DNA of 48,871 nucleotides from Euryarchaeota archaeon RBG_19FT_COMBO_56_21 (GTDB lineage: Archaea > Thermoplasmatota > Thermoplasmata > UBA10834), in assembly GCA_001800815.1 (NCBI GenBank), contig MGWC01000010.1, positions 54,278 through 103,148 of the forward strand, written 5' to 3'. Below the pieces are notes generated by a model, which was not told where the DNA came from, did not search any database, and saw nothing but the letters and a program-made list of their open reading frames with translations. This document shows, piece by piece, positions 16,211 through 26,467 of the stretch. A program made the position numbers and the translations under genes. Positions within the stretch are counted from its first letter, which is position 1, and the number at the start of each line of letters is the position of its first letter.

Positions 16211-17440
16211 TTGAAACCATTCGAGATGAGATGCATTGAGTGCGGCAAGGTCCATGACATGGGCCGCCCCGTTTACGCCTGCTCGTCCTGCGGGAACTTG
16301 CTCGAAATCCGCATGGACAGAGCGGAGGCTCTCAAGAGGATGTCGAAAAGCGACATCAAGAAGCGCCATGTATCCGTCTGGAAGTACCGAGAGCTCATCC
16401 CGATCAGCGAGAAAACGAAGGTCTTCTCCCTCGACGAAGGTGGAACCCAGCTTTTCAGATGCAGCAGGTTGGCGTCAGAACTCGGCCTGAAGAACCTGTA
16501 TGTGAAGTTCGACGGCACGAACCCGACCGGTTCCTTCAAGGACCGCGGCATGACCGTGGGGATCACCAAGGCGAAGGAACTCGGAATGAAGACCGTGACC
16601 TGCGCTTCTACGGGGAACACATCGGCCTCGCTCTCGGCGTACGCTGGCCTGGCCGGAATGAAATGCGTGGTCCTGATACCAGAGGGGAAGGTGGCCCTCG
16701 GCAAGCTTGCCCAGGCGATGATGCACGGGGCGACCGTCGTCCAGGTCAAGGGCAACTTCGACCAGGCACTGGACGTCGTCATGAAATCCTCGGAGAAGCT
16801 CGGCATGTACGTGCTGAACTCGGTGAATCCGTTCAGGATCGAGGGGCAGAAGACTGCAGGCTTTGAGGTGTGCGACCAGCTCGGGGGGAAGAGCCCGGAT
16901 TACCTCTACATACCGGTAGGCAACGGTGGCAACTCTGCGGCCTACTGGAAGGGATTCGAGGAATACGAGTCCCTTGGCTTGACCGAAGGACTCCCGATGA
17001 TCCGAGGCATCCAGGCCGAAGGGGCTGCACCTGTCGCTGACATGTTGAAGCACGGCAAGAAGATCTTGGAACCAGTGAAGAAGCCAGACACTGTGGCCAC
17101 GGCGATACGGATTGGAAACCCGGCCAACTGGAAGAAGACCGTGAAAGCCATCAAAGACTCGGGAGGAACGGCAACAACCGTTAGCGACTCTGAGATCCTG
17201 AGTGCTCAGAAACTCCTAGCGAGATTGGAAGGGATATTCACGGAGCCCGCAGGTGCCGCCGGTCTCGCGGGCCTCAAGAAGGATGTCGACTCAGGGAGCA
17301 TCGACCGGACGGCATCAATCGTGTGCGTTTCAACTGGGCATGGTCTCAAGGACCCCGACATCGCGGTGTCCCAAAGTGCCAGGCCAAGGATCATCGAGCC
17401 CAGCATCGAAGCCCTGGAAGGACTCCTGGAGGGCGGCTGA
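16211..17440 (+). CDS. thrC: Threonine synthase
   Basis: PLP enzyme converting O-phosphohomoserine to threonine; 409 residues from TTG 16211, behind a GGGGAT ribosome site. The N-terminus carries a small zinc ribbon (CIECGK and CSSCGN), as in archaeal and plant-type threonine synthases. The PLP lysine lies in NPTGSFKDRGM near residue 108, followed by ASTGNTSASLSAYAG and the PLP-phosphate loop VGNGGNSAAYWKG. It begins a tight operon: hom starts 1 base after its stop. It is divergent from thrB, and its promoter region holds the Lrp operator core. Confidence 0.96.
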   Translation: MKPFEMRCIECGKVHDMGRPVYACSSCGNLLEIRMDRAEALKRMSKSDIKKRHVSVWKYRELIPISEKTKVFSLDEGGTQLFRCSRLASELGLKNLYVKFDGTNPTGSFKDRGMTVGITKAKELGMKTVTCASTGNTSASLSAYAGLAGMKCVVLIPEGKVALGKLAQAMMHGATVVQVKGNFDQALDVVMKSSEKLGMYVLNSVNPFRIEGQKTAGFEVCDQLGGKSPDYLYIPVGNGGNSAAYWKGFEEYESLGLTEGLPMIRGIQAEGAAPVADMLKHGKKILEPVKKPDTVATAIRIGNPANWKKTVKAIKDSGGTATTVSDSEILSAQKLLARLEGIFTEPAGAAGLAGLKKDVDSGSIDRTASIVCVSTGHGLKDPDIAVSQSARPRIIEPSIEALEGLLEGG

Positions 17441-17441
17441 G

Positions 17442-18455
17442 ATGCGAGTGATACTCGTCGGGTTCGGAGTCGTCGGCAGGAGTTTCGCGGAACTCGTGGA
17501 GACTGAGGCGCGCAAGCTCGATAGGGACTTTGGCCTCAGACCAAGGATCGTCGCTGTGGTCGACCACCTTGGGGCAGCAGTCGCTGAGAACGGACTCGAC
17601 GTGAGGAAGGTTCTGGAGTCGAAGAAGAAGTCCGGGATCATGGAAGGCCTTGGAGAGCAGTATAGCGCCGGGAGGAACGCCCTGGAAGTCATCAAGGACG
17701 TCGAGTGCGAGGTCGTGGTCGAGAGCACGCCGACCGAACTCCAGAGGGGCGAGCCGGGACTCAGCCATGTCAGGGCGGCGCTCAAGGAAGGGCGGCACGT
17801 GATCTGCACCAACAAGGGACCTCTCGCCATAGCCATGCCCGCTCTCATGGAGCTGGCCAACCACAACAACGTGCTCTTGAAGTTCAGCGGCACAGTCGGC
17901 GGCGGAACTCCCGTCCTTGACTTCGCCAAGAAGTGCTTGGAAGGGAGCAAGATACGTTCGATCAGCGGGATCCTCAACGGGACTTCCAACTTCATACTCA
18001 GCAAGATGGCATCTGAAGGGGTGACGATGCAATCCGCGTTGGCAGAGGCCCAGAAGCTGGGCTACGCAGAGGCGGATCCGACCTACGATGTCGGCGGCTT
18101 CGACACCGCCTGCAAGCTCGTGATAACATCGAACTATGTGCTCGGGACCAGCCTCTCGATCAAAGATGTCCGGATAAGAGGCATAACAGAGGTCTCGAAC
18201 AAGGACGTCGAGCAGGCCAAGTCGAAGGGCAGCGTCATCAAGCTCATAGGGAAAGTCGAGAAGAACGCGAGAGTCCAGCCTCAGGAGATACCATCGACGC
18301 ATCCGCTCAACGTAAGTGGGACATTCAACGCAGTCTCATTCGACACAGTCCCAGCAGGCGAGATAACTCTGGTCGGAAAGGGGGCTGGAGGCATGGAGAC
18401 TGCTAGCTCCGTCCTCAGGGACCTGATAGAGATAAGGAGGGCATTCGCCCGATAG
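17442..18455 (+). CDS. hom: Homoserine dehydrogenase
   Basis: Reduces aspartate semialdehyde to homoserine with NAD(P)H, feeding threonine (and possibly methionine) synthesis. The 337-residue protein starts at ATG 17442; a longer frame upstream only overlaps thrC. The N-terminal Rossmann motif is MRVILVGFGVVGRSF, and the family signatures are VICTNKGPLA, SGTVGGGTPVLDF, SGILNGTSNFIL and AEADPTYDVGGFDTACKL. There is no C-terminal ACT domain, so feedback control is more likely at aspartate kinase. The gene is one base from thrC and 38 bases from ask. Confidence 0.96.
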   Translation: MRVILVGFGVVGRSFAELVETEARKLDRDFGLRPRIVAVVDHLGAAVAENGLDVRKVLESKKKSGIMEGLGEQYSAGRNALEVIKDVECEVVVESTPTELQRGEPGLSHVRAALKEGRHVICTNKGPLAIAMPALMELANHNNVLLKFSGTVGGGTPVLDFAKKCLEGSKIRSISGILNGTSNFILSKMASEGVTMQSALAEAQKLGYAEADPTYDVGGFDTACKLVITSNYVLGTSLSIKDVRIRGITEVSNKDVEQAKSKGSVIKLIGKVEKNARVQPQEIPSTHPLNVSGTFNAVSFDTVPAGEITLVGKGAGGMETASSVLRDLIEIRRAFAR

Positions 18456-18493
18456 GTATCTTTGTCGGGCTTCGATTCCAGGTTGGTCCGGTC

Positions 18494-19897
18494 ATGAAAA
18501 TAGTGATGAAGTTCGGCGGCGCGAGCATCGCAGACGGCGACAAGGTACGAAGAGTGGCGACCATCGTCCGCAAATTCAGCAGGGACGGGCACAAGCTCGT
18601 GATCATCACATCTGCAATGTTCTCAGTCACCGACTCGCTTCAGGAGGTCGCGAAGGAGGCCAGCAAAGGGGACAAGAAGGCAGTCCACGAGTTCATAGAG
18701 GCCGTCTCCGTGAAGCACAGGCGTGCTGCGGAGGGCGCCATCATGGACGAGAAGATACTGGGGCGCACGCTGGTCAACATCTCGAGCAGATGCGATGAGC
18801 TGAAGAACATACTCCTGGGCATAGCGCACATTGGCGAGCTCACTCCCCGGTCATTGGACTATGTCGTCGGATACGGCGAGAGGCTTTCCGCTCCGATCCT
18901 GGAAGGTGCGATCGAAGACCTTGGAATGAAATCAAAAGCTCTGACCGGAGGTGAGGCAGGCATCGTGACCGACGACAGGTTCGGGGACGCTACTCCTCTC
19001 ATGAGCATCACCACACACCAGGTCAGGCAGAATCTGGAACCGATGCTCGATGATGGGACGGTCCCGGTCATCAGCGGGTTCATCGCATCCACACAGGACG
19101 GGGTTCAGACCACACTCGGCCGGGGGGGTTCGGACTTCTCCGCATCGATCATAGGCGCAGGCATCAAGGCCGACGAGGTCTGGGTCTGGAAGGATGTGGA
19201 CGGGCTCATGACCGCGAATCCGAAGATCGTGAAGTCCGCCAAGATGATCAGCGAGATCTCGTTCGCGGAAGCCATGGAGCTCGCGCACTTCGGGGCGGAG
19301 GTCATCCATCCGAGAGCCCTGGAATGCGCCTCGAGGTATCAGTTGCCGTTCAGGATCAAGAGTCTCAAGGATCCGGATTCCGCAGGGACCTTGATCGAAA
19401 GCAAGGTCAAGGTCAAGTCCGGAGATGTCGTGAAGGCGATCACGAACATAGGCGATGTGAGCCTGATCACGGTCAGCGGAGCAAGCATGGTGGGCACGCC
19501 GAGATTGGCCGCGAAGGTGCTCCAGATACTGACAGACGAGGAAATAGACGTCCTGATGATATCCCAGAGCTCCTCCGAGGAGAGCATCACGCTCGCGATC
19601 CCAAAAGCGATGGGACACAAGTCTCAGAACGCGTTGGAACTCTCCCTTCTCGGGTCGAAGCAGGTCCGCGAAGTACATGCAGAGGACGGCCTCAGCATCG
19701 TGGCAGTGGTGGGAGCTGGCATGAAAGGCACTCCTGGGGTGGCAGCGAGGGTGTTCCAGACAATGGCCAAGAACAGTGTCAACATAAGGGCGATCGCTCA
19801 AGGGTCGTCCGAGCTGAACATATCATTCATAATAAGGAAGGAAGACGCCAAGAAGGCCGTCGAAGCGCTTCACAATGACTTCAAGCTGGGGGAGTGA
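18494..19897 (+). CDS. Aspartate kinase
   Basis: First enzyme of the aspartate family, phosphorylating aspartate. The 467-residue protein starts [14 protein letters not shown], the amino-acid-kinase N-terminus. It contains [19 protein letters not shown] and the [16 protein letters not shown] substrate region. The C-terminal part (about 310-467) holds a pair of ACT domains ([22 protein letters not shown] and [22 protein letters not shown]), which normally bind threonine or lysine for feedback inhibition. The ATG at 18494 follows hom by 38 bases, and the downstream ilvD start follows the stop by one base. Confidence 0.96.
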   Translation: MKIVMKFGGASIADGDKVRRVATIVRKFSRDGHKLVIITSAMFSVTDSLQEVAKEASKGDKKAVHEFIEAVSVKHRRAAEGAIMDEKILGRTLVNISSRCDELKNILLGIAHIGELTPRSLDYVVGYGERLSAPILEGAIEDLGMKSKALTGGEAGIVTDDRFGDATPLMSITTHQVRQNLEPMLDDGTVPVISGFIASTQDGVQTTLGRGGSDFSASIIGAGIKADEVWVWKDVDGLMTANPKIVKSAKMISEISFAEAMELAHFGAEVIHPRALECASRYQLPFRIKSLKDPDSAGTLIESKVKVKSGDVVKAITNIGDVSLITVSGASMVGTPRLAAKVLQILTDEEIDVLMISQSSSEESITLAIPKAMGHKSQNALELSLLGSKQVREVHAEDGLSIVAVVGAGMKGTPGVAARVFQTMAKNSVNIRAIAQGSSELNISFIIRKEDAKKAVEALHNDFKLGE

Positions 19898-19898
19898 A

Positions 19899-21569
19899 TT
19901 GAAGGACGGTCGAGAGGCCACCTTGAGGAGCGATGCGCTCAGAAAGGGATCATCACGAGCGGCGGCGAGAGGGCTCCTGCGCGCGGTCGGCATGAAGGAC
20001 TCCGATATGGAGAAGCCCATGATAGCCATCGCGAACTCGTTCAACACGATCGTGCCCGGGCACATGCACCTCGACAAGCTCGTCCAACAGGTCAAGAAGG
20101 GAGTCGAGGAGGCCGGAGGTGTGGCCTACGAGTTCGGTGTCCCAGGGATATGCGACGGCATCGCCATGGGGCTGGATGGCATGAGATACTCCCTGCCGTC
20201 AAGGGAGATCATCGCTGACACGGTCGAGGCCATGGTGGAGGCGCATGTCGCGGACGGCTGGGTCGGGGTCACGAACTGCGACAAGATAACCCCTGGAATG
20301 CTGATGGCAGCTGGAAGGCTCAACGTGCCGTGCGCATTGCTTACCGGCGGTCCCATGATGCCAGGCGTGTACAAGGACCGCAAGCTCGATGTCATCTCGA
20401 TCTTCGAAGCGGTCGGAGAACTGAAGGCAGGCGCGATAACCGACAAGGATTTCGATGAGATAGAGAAGCGCGCATGTCCCGGTCCAGGCTCGTGCTCTGG
20501 GCTTTTCACGGCTAACACGATGGCATGTCTCACGGAAGCCTTGGGTCTCAGCATCTCAGGGTGTGCATCGTCCCATGCGATCTCCCAGGGGAAGTTGGAG
20601 ATCGCGAGGAAGACGGGGATTCTAGCAGTCGAATTGGCGAGGAAGAACACAAAGCCGAGGGACCTCGTGACAAGAGATAGCTTCGAGAACGCGATTCGGG
20701 TCGACAACGCGATCGGAGGGTCGACCAATACCTGTCTTCACCTCATTGCGATAGCGAAGGATTTTGAAATCGACATCGAACTCGAGCTCTTCGACAAGAT
20801 CTCTCGCGACACAAAGCACATAGTTGCGCTGAAGCCGAGTGGGAACCATTTCATGATCGACCTCGATCAGGCTGGAGGGATCCCCGCGGTCCTCTCCAGG
20901 CTTGCCCCCAAGCTGAAGGATGCCAAGACCATCGAGGGCATATCGATACTCGACATTGCGAAGCGCTCGCGCGTCAAGGACGCCAATGTCATCAGGGACG
21001 AGACCACGGCATACCACGAGGAGGGCGGGATCGCTGTCCTCTGCGGCAATCTGGCCGATGAAGGTTGCGTCGTGAAGCAGTCGGCCATCATTGGTTCCAT
21101 GAGGCGCTTCGAAGGACCTGCGAGAGTGTTCGACTCCGAGAAATCAGCGACCGACGCCGCTCTGGCCGGGAGAATCAAACCAGGGGACGCTGTCATCGTC
21201 AGGTATCAGGGACCGAAGGGTGCGCCCGGCATGCCGGAGATGTTAAGCCTGACGGCCATCCTGGCCGGCATGGGCCTTGTCGAATCCGTTGCGCTAGTCA
21301 CCGACGGGAGGTTCTCGGGAGGTACGAGAGGGCTGTCGATCGGCCATGTATCACCGGAGGCGTACTCCGGAGGAGCAATCGCCGCTGTCCGCGACAAAGA
21401 CATCATCAGGATAGACCTCGACGCCCGCGAGATCGAAGTACTTCTGTCCCAGAAGGAGATAAAGGCGAGGCTCAAGGAGAGGAAGCTCCCGAAGACCAAG
21501 GTTACTGGATACCTGAAGCGATACAGGGAGTATGTGGGCTCTTCGAGCAAGGGCGCCGTTCTCGAATAG
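19899..21569 (+). CDS. ilvD: Dihydroxy-acid dehydratase
   Basis: Dehydrates dihydroxy acids in isoleucine and valine synthesis. I take TTG 19899 as start ([20 protein letters not shown]), because GGGGGAG (19888-19894) is ideally placed; ATG 19875 would overlap ask by 23 bases. Length is 556 residues, normal for the family. The cluster-ligand cysteines are seen in [13 protein letters not shown] and [13 protein letters not shown]. The third position has glycine ([13 protein letters not shown]), as in the oxygen-sensitive [4Fe-4S]-type enzymes, which fits an anaerobe. Placement after thrC-hom-ask links threonine supply with branched-chain synthesis. Confidence 0.95.
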   Translation: MKDGREATLRSDALRKGSSRAAARGLLRAVGMKDSDMEKPMIAIANSFNTIVPGHMHLDKLVQQVKKGVEEAGGVAYEFGVPGICDGIAMGLDGMRYSLPSREIIADTVEAMVEAHVADGWVGVTNCDKITPGMLMAAGRLNVPCALLTGGPMMPGVYKDRKLDVISIFEAVGELKAGAITDKDFDEIEKRACPGPGSCSGLFTANTMACLTEALGLSISGCASSHAISQGKLEIARKTGILAVELARKNTKPRDLVTRDSFENAIRVDNAIGGSTNTCLHLIAIAKDFEIDIELELFDKISRDTKHIVALKPSGNHFMIDLDQAGGIPAVLSRLAPKLKDAKTIEGISILDIAKRSRVKDANVIRDETTAYHEEGGIAVLCGNLADEGCVVKQSAIIGSMRRFEGPARVFDSEKSATDAALAGRIKPGDAVIVRYQGPKGAPGMPEMLSLTAILAGMGLVESVALVTDGRFSGGTRGLSIGHVSPEAYSGGAIAAVRDKDIIRIDLDAREIEVLLSQKEIKARLKERKLPKTKVTGYLKRYREYVGSSSKGAVLE

Positions 21570-21638
21570 GCAGCCGCTAGTCGGTTGTCTAGAAAATCGG
21601 AAGGTGTTTTGAAAGGGTTTCTGGTCGGCACTGAGCTC

Positions 21639-24600
21639 TCAGCTGACGACCACTGTCACCGCGAGCCTGTCGTATGTGCACCCAGTGACCATATCGTACG
21701 CGACGATCATTCCGGAATACGTTCCAGCTCCTTCGATCGTCGAGCTGATGGCCACTTCGGCACTTCCCATCGGGCCCATCATGATCTCGTAGGCGCTCAA
21801 TTCAAGAGCGGTCCAGATCGGATATGCCGTCGTCGAGAGCGAGAGGCTGTAGGTCGTGCTCTGTCCGGGGTTCCTCATGGCAACTGCCGCTTCCCATGTC
21901 CCCGAGACCGGGTCCGAGATGAACAACGTGTCGCCGCTCTCCCAGAGTACTCCTCTGTTACTGCCATCGGATGCGTACACGACGACATCGATGTCCGCGG
22001 TCGGAGACGCCCACACGATGCTCAGTTCGATCGCCACCGTTCCTGGAGCGACATCGAAGAGCAGCTCATCGTAGCCGTAGCCTCCGATGTTGGTAGAAGC
22101 CAGCATGCCATCATACGTGTCTAGAGTCTGGTCAACTTCTCCCTTGACAGGGACGAGCACGACCGAGCCCGGATAGCCAAGGTGGTTCGTCAGAGTAGCT
22201 GTCGCAGAAGGCGACACCGTCACAGCGCTCGCGCCGAAAGTGACTGGAGACGAAAGCGTCGCGACCAGCTCGTACGGCTCCTCGAATATCATGCCCAGGA
22301 ACGTGTCGTGGAGTCCGATCATCCATCTGCCCGCTGCAGGCTTCTCGACCGTGACCACCTGGGCGGTTGTTCCGGTAGAGGTCGTCCACGGCCCATACAG
22401 GCCATTGCCCAGGTACGGTGTCATCGACGCATCAATGACGTTTCTCATCGGGTCGATCATGTACATCTCGATGCAAGTGTCCCAGTCGCTCCAAGTCAGA
22501 ACCGAGGTCAGCGCCTCGGCCCCTGACGGGACCCAGACCGTGTAGTACACCCAGTCGCCTTCCATCGATGTGTACGCCTCGTGGTTCACGTCTATGATCC
22601 CCTTGGTCGGTACGCCTATCTTCAACGGGACCGTTATCGCCACTGGCACGAGAGACTTCAATCCCGCCCTCGACACTTCGAGGTATGCGACATGCGTGCC
22701 AGCATTCGCGTCGATCGGGACCTTGAGCGTCGCTTTGGGGCCGTTCGTGTTCGCCCAGCTCCACGGGACGGTCTTATAGAACTCGAACCCCACGTCGAAC
22801 GGTATCTTGATGTTCACATACTGCGCGCCCCAGACCCTCAGCTCGTACAGCCCAGGTGAGACCTGCGCATTGAGCTCCTGCGTGTTTGTGTGGGCGTAGG
22901 CGTAGTTGATCATCGTCCTGGCGCCATTCTCAATCTTGTAGAGCACCAGGTTCAGGTGATCGTCCGTGAACCCGCTCCCGATGAAGCTGTGCACGTCCGT
23001 GCTGAACAGATACACCGGGTCGAAAGCGAGGTCCACATGCAGGTAGGATGCTCCCTCAGGAACCTTGAAGGAGTAGAACCAGTCCTTGTTCCTCTGGACT
23101 GAGCCGGACTGCATGAAGCTCGTGCCATCCATCTCCTCAAGAACCTTAGAGGATACAGTCCCTCCGAGGTTTATCGTCCTGGTCTGCCCCGGTGCCATCG
23201 TCAACGCGAGATTCGTGATGCTCCCGACTTGGAGAGCCCCGGTCGCGGCCTCATAAGATGCATAAGCATCGATCCTGCCGGCTCCCTGCTCAGTCGGGCC
23301 GAAGCCCATGTCAATGGCAGTGCCCATGAGTATGGCCTTGAGCTCGGCCGGAGTCGGTGCCCTGTCATTGGTCTTCATGAATGCCTCGTAGACGAGCGCG
23401 CCGATTCCAGCAGCCACGGGGGTCGCCATGCTCGTGCCCCCGAACTGGAGATCGATCGTGTTCCCCGGTGTAGCCGCAGGTCCCCAGGCCCCGACAGCTG
23501 CAAGGTCAGGATCAATCCTACCGTCCGCGGTCGGACCTCGGGAACTCCACCATATCATTTGGTTGTTCTCGTAGTCTGAGGCCAAGTACTTCCCGTGGGC
23601 CGTGGTGAATGGCCAGTACCCGAGGAGATAGTAGGCCTCCGCGTTGTTGGTCGATGCGCCTACGGTGATGGTCGTTTTGGAGATGCCCGGGGACCCGATA
23701 GTTCCCCGGCCCATGCCCTCGTTCCCCGCAGCCACGAAGCTGGCAACGCCCGCTTGGGCTGCCCTGTCGAGCGCGAGTGATGATGGGTCATTTCCGTCGT
23801 TCGGCACCTCGAGCCCCCCTAGGCTCATGCTGATGATCTGGGCGCCGTCGTCCGTCATCGGGTCTCCGTCGCTTCCGGCGACTGCCCATTCAATGCCGCC
23901 GATGATCCAGGAGTCCCAGCCGTATCCGTCATCTCCGAGGACTTTGCCCGCCATGATCATCGCGCCTGGAGCCATACCTTCCATCTTGATGAAACCGTAG
24001 TAGGTGTTGACTGCGCGGCTGGCAACGAGACTTGCTGTAGAGGTCCCGTGGCCATCAGCGTCGTGGAATTCTTCACCAGTGAACGCCTTGTAGTCGTAGA
24101 TCGCAGAGGCGATATCGTTCTGAGAGAGGTCAGCACCAGTGTCAAGCACCGCCACCCGCACGCCTGCTCCGGTGATGCCCTCAGCCCAGACCTTGTCCGC
24201 GCCCATGACATATGGTGTGGACGCGTGCCAGATCCCAGTCGCCTGGTCGTAGATCTTCGCGTAATCCTCTGCCCAGTCGCCCTCAGGGACCGGAGACAAC
24301 GTTCTCCTCTCGTCGACGAATATCCTCTCGATCTGATTCGAGGATGCGAGTCCCAGCAGCGATTTCGCAGGAATGTCCGTTGCGATTATTCCCAAAGTGC
24401 TGTATTCCGCACTCACCCTTGCCCCTCCGAGCGCAAGTTCCAATCTCGCCTTCGAGAAGTCGGAGTCCTCGGTCAGGAACACGATGGTGCGCATCTCGGC
24501 ATTCGGCGAGCTGGCCATCACATCAGTCAGCGATTTCTGCAGATCGGGCTCGAGTTTCTCCATGGCCGCCACGTACACAGAGCTCAAGGCGGGAGCAGAC

Positions 24601-24674
24601 ACCGCAACTGTGCCAATGCTCAGACCGAGCGCGAGAACGGACAGCAGACAGACAGTCAAAGTCGTATATCTCAT
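21639..24674 (-). CDS. Secreted subtilisin-like serine protease (S8) with large C-terminal beta region
   Basis: A 1011-residue exported protease. Layout: signal peptide (residues 1 to about 28, LTVCLLSVLALGLSIGTVAVSA); I9-like propeptide (about 35-125); S8 catalytic domain with Asp178 (VAVLDTGADL), His209 (DGHGTSTAS), oxyanion Asn318 (AAGNEG) and Ser415 (FGGTSMATP); and about 530 residues of beta-rich C-terminal domains resembling pre-peptidase C-terminal (PPC) folds. No C-terminal membrane anchor or PEF motif is present, so release outside the cell is expected. The ATG at 24674 has a very strong GGAGGAGG ribosome site. It probably supplies peptides outside the cell, which could suit the peptide-type importer at 3608-8604 (inference). 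Confidence 0.95.
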   Translation of the reverse strand: MRYTTLTVCLLSVLALGLSIGTVAVSAPALSSVYVAAMEKLEPDLQKSLTDVMASSPNAEMRTIVFLTEDSDFSKARLELALGGARVSAEYSTLGIIATDIPAKSLLGLASSNQIERIFVDERRTLSPVPEGDWAEDYAKIYDQATGIWHASTPYVMGADKVWAEGITGAGVRVAVLDTGADLSQNDIASAIYDYKAFTGEEFHDADGHGTSTASLVASRAVNTYYGFIKMEGMAPGAMIMAGKVLGDDGYGWDSWIIGGIEWAVAGSDGDPMTDDGAQIISMSLGGLEVPNDGNDPSSLALDRAAQAGVASFVAAGNEGMGRGTIGSPGISKTTITVGASTNNAEAYYLLGYWPFTTAHGKYLASDYENNQMIWWSSRGPTADGRIDPDLAAVGAWGPAATPGNTIDLQFGGTSMATPVAAGIGALVYEAFMKTNDRAPTPAELKAILMGTAIDMGFGPTEQGAGRIDAYASYEAATGALQVGSITNLALTMAPGQTRTINLGGTVSSKVLEEMDGTSFMQSGSVQRNKDWFYSFKVPEGASYLHVDLAFDPVYLFSTDVHSFIGSGFTDDHLNLVLYKIENGARTMINYAYAHTNTQELNAQVSPGLYELRVWGAQYVNIKIPFDVGFEFYKTVPWSWANTNGPKATLKVPIDANAGTHVAYLEVSRAGLKSLVPVAITVPLKIGVPTKGIIDVNHEAYTSMEGDWVYYTVWVPSGAEALTSVLTWSDWDTCIEMYMIDPMRNVIDASMTPYLGNGLYGPWTTSTGTTAQVVTVEKPAAGRWMIGLHDTFLGMIFEEPYELVATLSSPVTFGASAVTVSPSATATLTNHLGYPGSVVLVPVKGEVDQTLDTYDGMLASTNIGGYGYDELLFDVAPGTVAIELSIVWASPTADIDVVVYASDGSNRGVLWESGDTLFISDPVSGTWEAAVAMRNPGQSTTYSLSLSTTAYPIWTALELSAYEIMMGPMGSAEVAISSTIEGAGTYSGMIVAYDMVTGCTYDRLAVTVVVS

Positions 24675-25002
24675 TCAATTCCTCCTCCAGTTCTCTCGTG
24701 ATTGCGACTAGTGCGCCTCGAGATGGAGCCTGCTAGACCACATGCACAGAACTAAGCCTCCTCCCCCGTGACCGCGATCTCTTACGATTCGAGCGGTTTG
24801 TAGCGCCAGGCCCCCCAAGGCGCGTTTTGCTCAGGACTGCGCTACCGACTATACTAAATTTACGCATGATAAACGTACAAGAGTGACAAAGATGCCATCT
24901 GAACTAGAGAGGGCTCGCAGCCTCTCGGAAATCACACAATCATTATTGAACATAGATGCCATTGGCCCATAACATTCGCGAGAGAGTGACTGGAGGCGTC
25001 GC
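24675..25002. other. Divergent intergenic region with a structured element
   Basis: 328 bases between the protease (-) and the DUF835 gene (+). It contains an inverted-repeat element at 24800-24845 and minus-strand TATA candidates near 24850-24870. I tested it for a tRNA and found none, and I see no protein-like frame. Confidence 0.55.
24800..24845. repeat. Nested inverted repeats, possible structured RNA or leader hairpin
   Basis: GTAGCGC (24800-24806) pairs with GCGCTAC (24839-24845). A competing inner stem GCGCC (24803-24807) with GGCGC (24819-24823) encloses a C-rich loop. The two stems are mutually exclusive, a switch-like arrangement. It may lie at the 5' end of the protease mRNA. Confidence 0.3.
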
Positions 25003-26370
25003 TTGGAATCACAGGAGATCAGACTGCTGTTCGTCGTGCTCCCGGCAATCCTCGGGCTAGCAATAGTCGCATATGTCGGGGTCAAAGTGGCAGCTTCACG
25101 CACCGATTTCCTCAGAGCGCTCAGGGGATGGATCGTCGTCGCGATGGTGGCAGCTCTTGGACTGTACTGGGTAGGCGAACTACTTGCTTGGACAGACTCA
25201 GCTGCGATAGTTGAATGGAAACCTGCCGGGGATCTGGGCTTTGTCATCTTCGCCACATGGCTCGCCGTCTGCATGTCGGCCCTCGGGACGAAGTACAGGA
25301 GCCTGAACCATGCGAACGAGTTCAAGGTCTGGATCAAGAAACACCCAATCAATGCGATATCTGCCTGGGGCTTGACGGGACTTGCGGCTGTGTGCTTGAG
25401 TCTGGTTGTGGACCATTACGATTCTGGGGATAAGCAAACCATCTGGCTAGTTCTCCCCGCCGCTGCTTACCTGTTGGCATCGATAGCCATTGTTCTGACC
25501 CATCATTATCAAGGATCCACTTGGAAGAATGCTCCGCGACCGACAAGAAGGGGACAGCCGAGGATGATGCTCCTCGCGACTTCGTGGATACTGATACCGG
25601 CAGTCGTGCTGACGCTGGGGGTGACTGGCGAACTCGAGTCGTTGCTTGGTGACTACAATCCCTATAGCTGGATCCTGGTCGTGCTGCTGGGAGTGCTGGC
25701 CAGGGCCATCACGATGACAAGGTTCGTCGCGATGGTCATTGACCAGGAGGTGGAAGGCGTAAGGAGAGAGGGGTTCAGGGAGTATGACATCCCGCGAGGG
25801 GCCTACCTGATTCATGATGAGAGGAGCGACGCCGCGTTCGCGCTGTTCTCAGACCTGACCTCGCTTCCTTTGAGACCTGATGCGGAGATGCCAGGCATGG
25901 AGGCCAGCGCTTCTGCAACGCTCATGTATCTGATACCTCAGGGACTTATCATCACAAGGGAATTCCCCGAGAAGGTACGGGAGAGGCACAATCTGCAGGT
26001 CACGCCAATCATCTGGCTGACGGAATCAACAGGGGAGAGGAGGATAGCGCCAACCAGCCTCTCAATGCTGACTGACACCATGGTGAGGTTCATGGAGACG
26101 AACCCCAACAGCATTATCCTGCTCGAGGGGATAGAATACATCTCCACGTTCAATGACTTCAAGAAGGTGCTGAGGTTCCTAGATGCCCTGAACGAGGCCG
26201 CCTGGGTGACGAAGGCGAGATTGATCCTCACGGTGAACCCCAAAGCCTTCGCAACCAAGGATCTCGCCCTGCTCGAGAGAGACAGGAATGTCATCCGAGG
26301 TCCCGCAGGCGTCGAGGATCTGAAGGTGGAATCAAGGATTCCAACCGCGCCCTCCGGTGGTCCGCAATGA
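25003..26370 (+). CDS. Seven-helix membrane protein with C-terminal DUF835 domain
   Basis: A 455-residue protein starting at TTG 25003 behind GGAGG (24992-24996). Seven hydrophobic helices (about 7-29, 42-61, 77-95, 116-136, 147-165, 188-206, 221-240) are followed by a cytoplasmic DUF835 domain (about 265-435). That domain shows the family pattern: GAYLIHDE, GLIITREFPEKV, WLTES, PNSIILLEGIEYISTFNDFKKVLRFLD and LTVNPKAF..KDLALLERD. DUF835 is common in Thermoplasmatota and Thermococci and is often attached to sensor-type membrane regions, so a sensory or signalling role is plausible, but no biochemical function is established. It is divergent from the protease. A T-run terminator follows. Confidence 0.88.
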   Translation: MESQEIRLLFVVLPAILGLAIVAYVGVKVAASRTDFLRALRGWIVVAMVAALGLYWVGELLAWTDSAAIVEWKPAGDLGFVIFATWLAVCMSALGTKYRSLNHANEFKVWIKKHPINAISAWGLTGLAAVCLSLVVDHYDSGDKQTIWLVLPAAAYLLASIAIVLTHHYQGSTWKNAPRPTRRGQPRMMLLATSWILIPAVVLTLGVTGELESLLGDYNPYSWILVVLLGVLARAITMTRFVAMVIDQEVEGVRREGFREYDIPRGAYLIHDERSDAAFALFSDLTSLPLRPDAEMPGMEASASATLMYLIPQGLIITREFPEKVRERHNLQVTPIIWLTESTGERRIAPTSLSMLTDTMVRFMETNPNSIILLEGIEYISTFNDFKKVLRFLDALNEAAWVTKARLILTVNPKAFATKDLALLERDRNVIRGPAGVEDLKVESRIPTAPSGGPQ

Positions 26371-26439
26371 CCTCGATGAGCTGAGAAGACCACTGCACAT
26401 TAATTGTGCTATGAGCGACATATCGAATTCGAAGCGGCC

Positions 26440-26445
26440 TTTTTT
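26440..26445 (+). terminator. Oligo-T terminator after the DUF835 gene
   Basis: GCGGCC followed by six T residues lies 70 bases past the DUF835 stop, and a GCACA/TGTGC inverted repeat (about 26394-26408) precedes it. Oligo-T tracts terminate archaeal RNA polymerase. It lies between convergent genes. Confidence 0.5.
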
Positions 26446-26467
26446 GAGAATACTCTCTCCGAGGCTT

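Noticed and set aside
24781..24860. tRNA-like signal on the minus strand (GCTCGAATC near 24785-24795)
   Set aside because: No acceptor stem or 5-base anticodon stem with a 7-base loop can be drawn; the visible stems have an 11-base loop.
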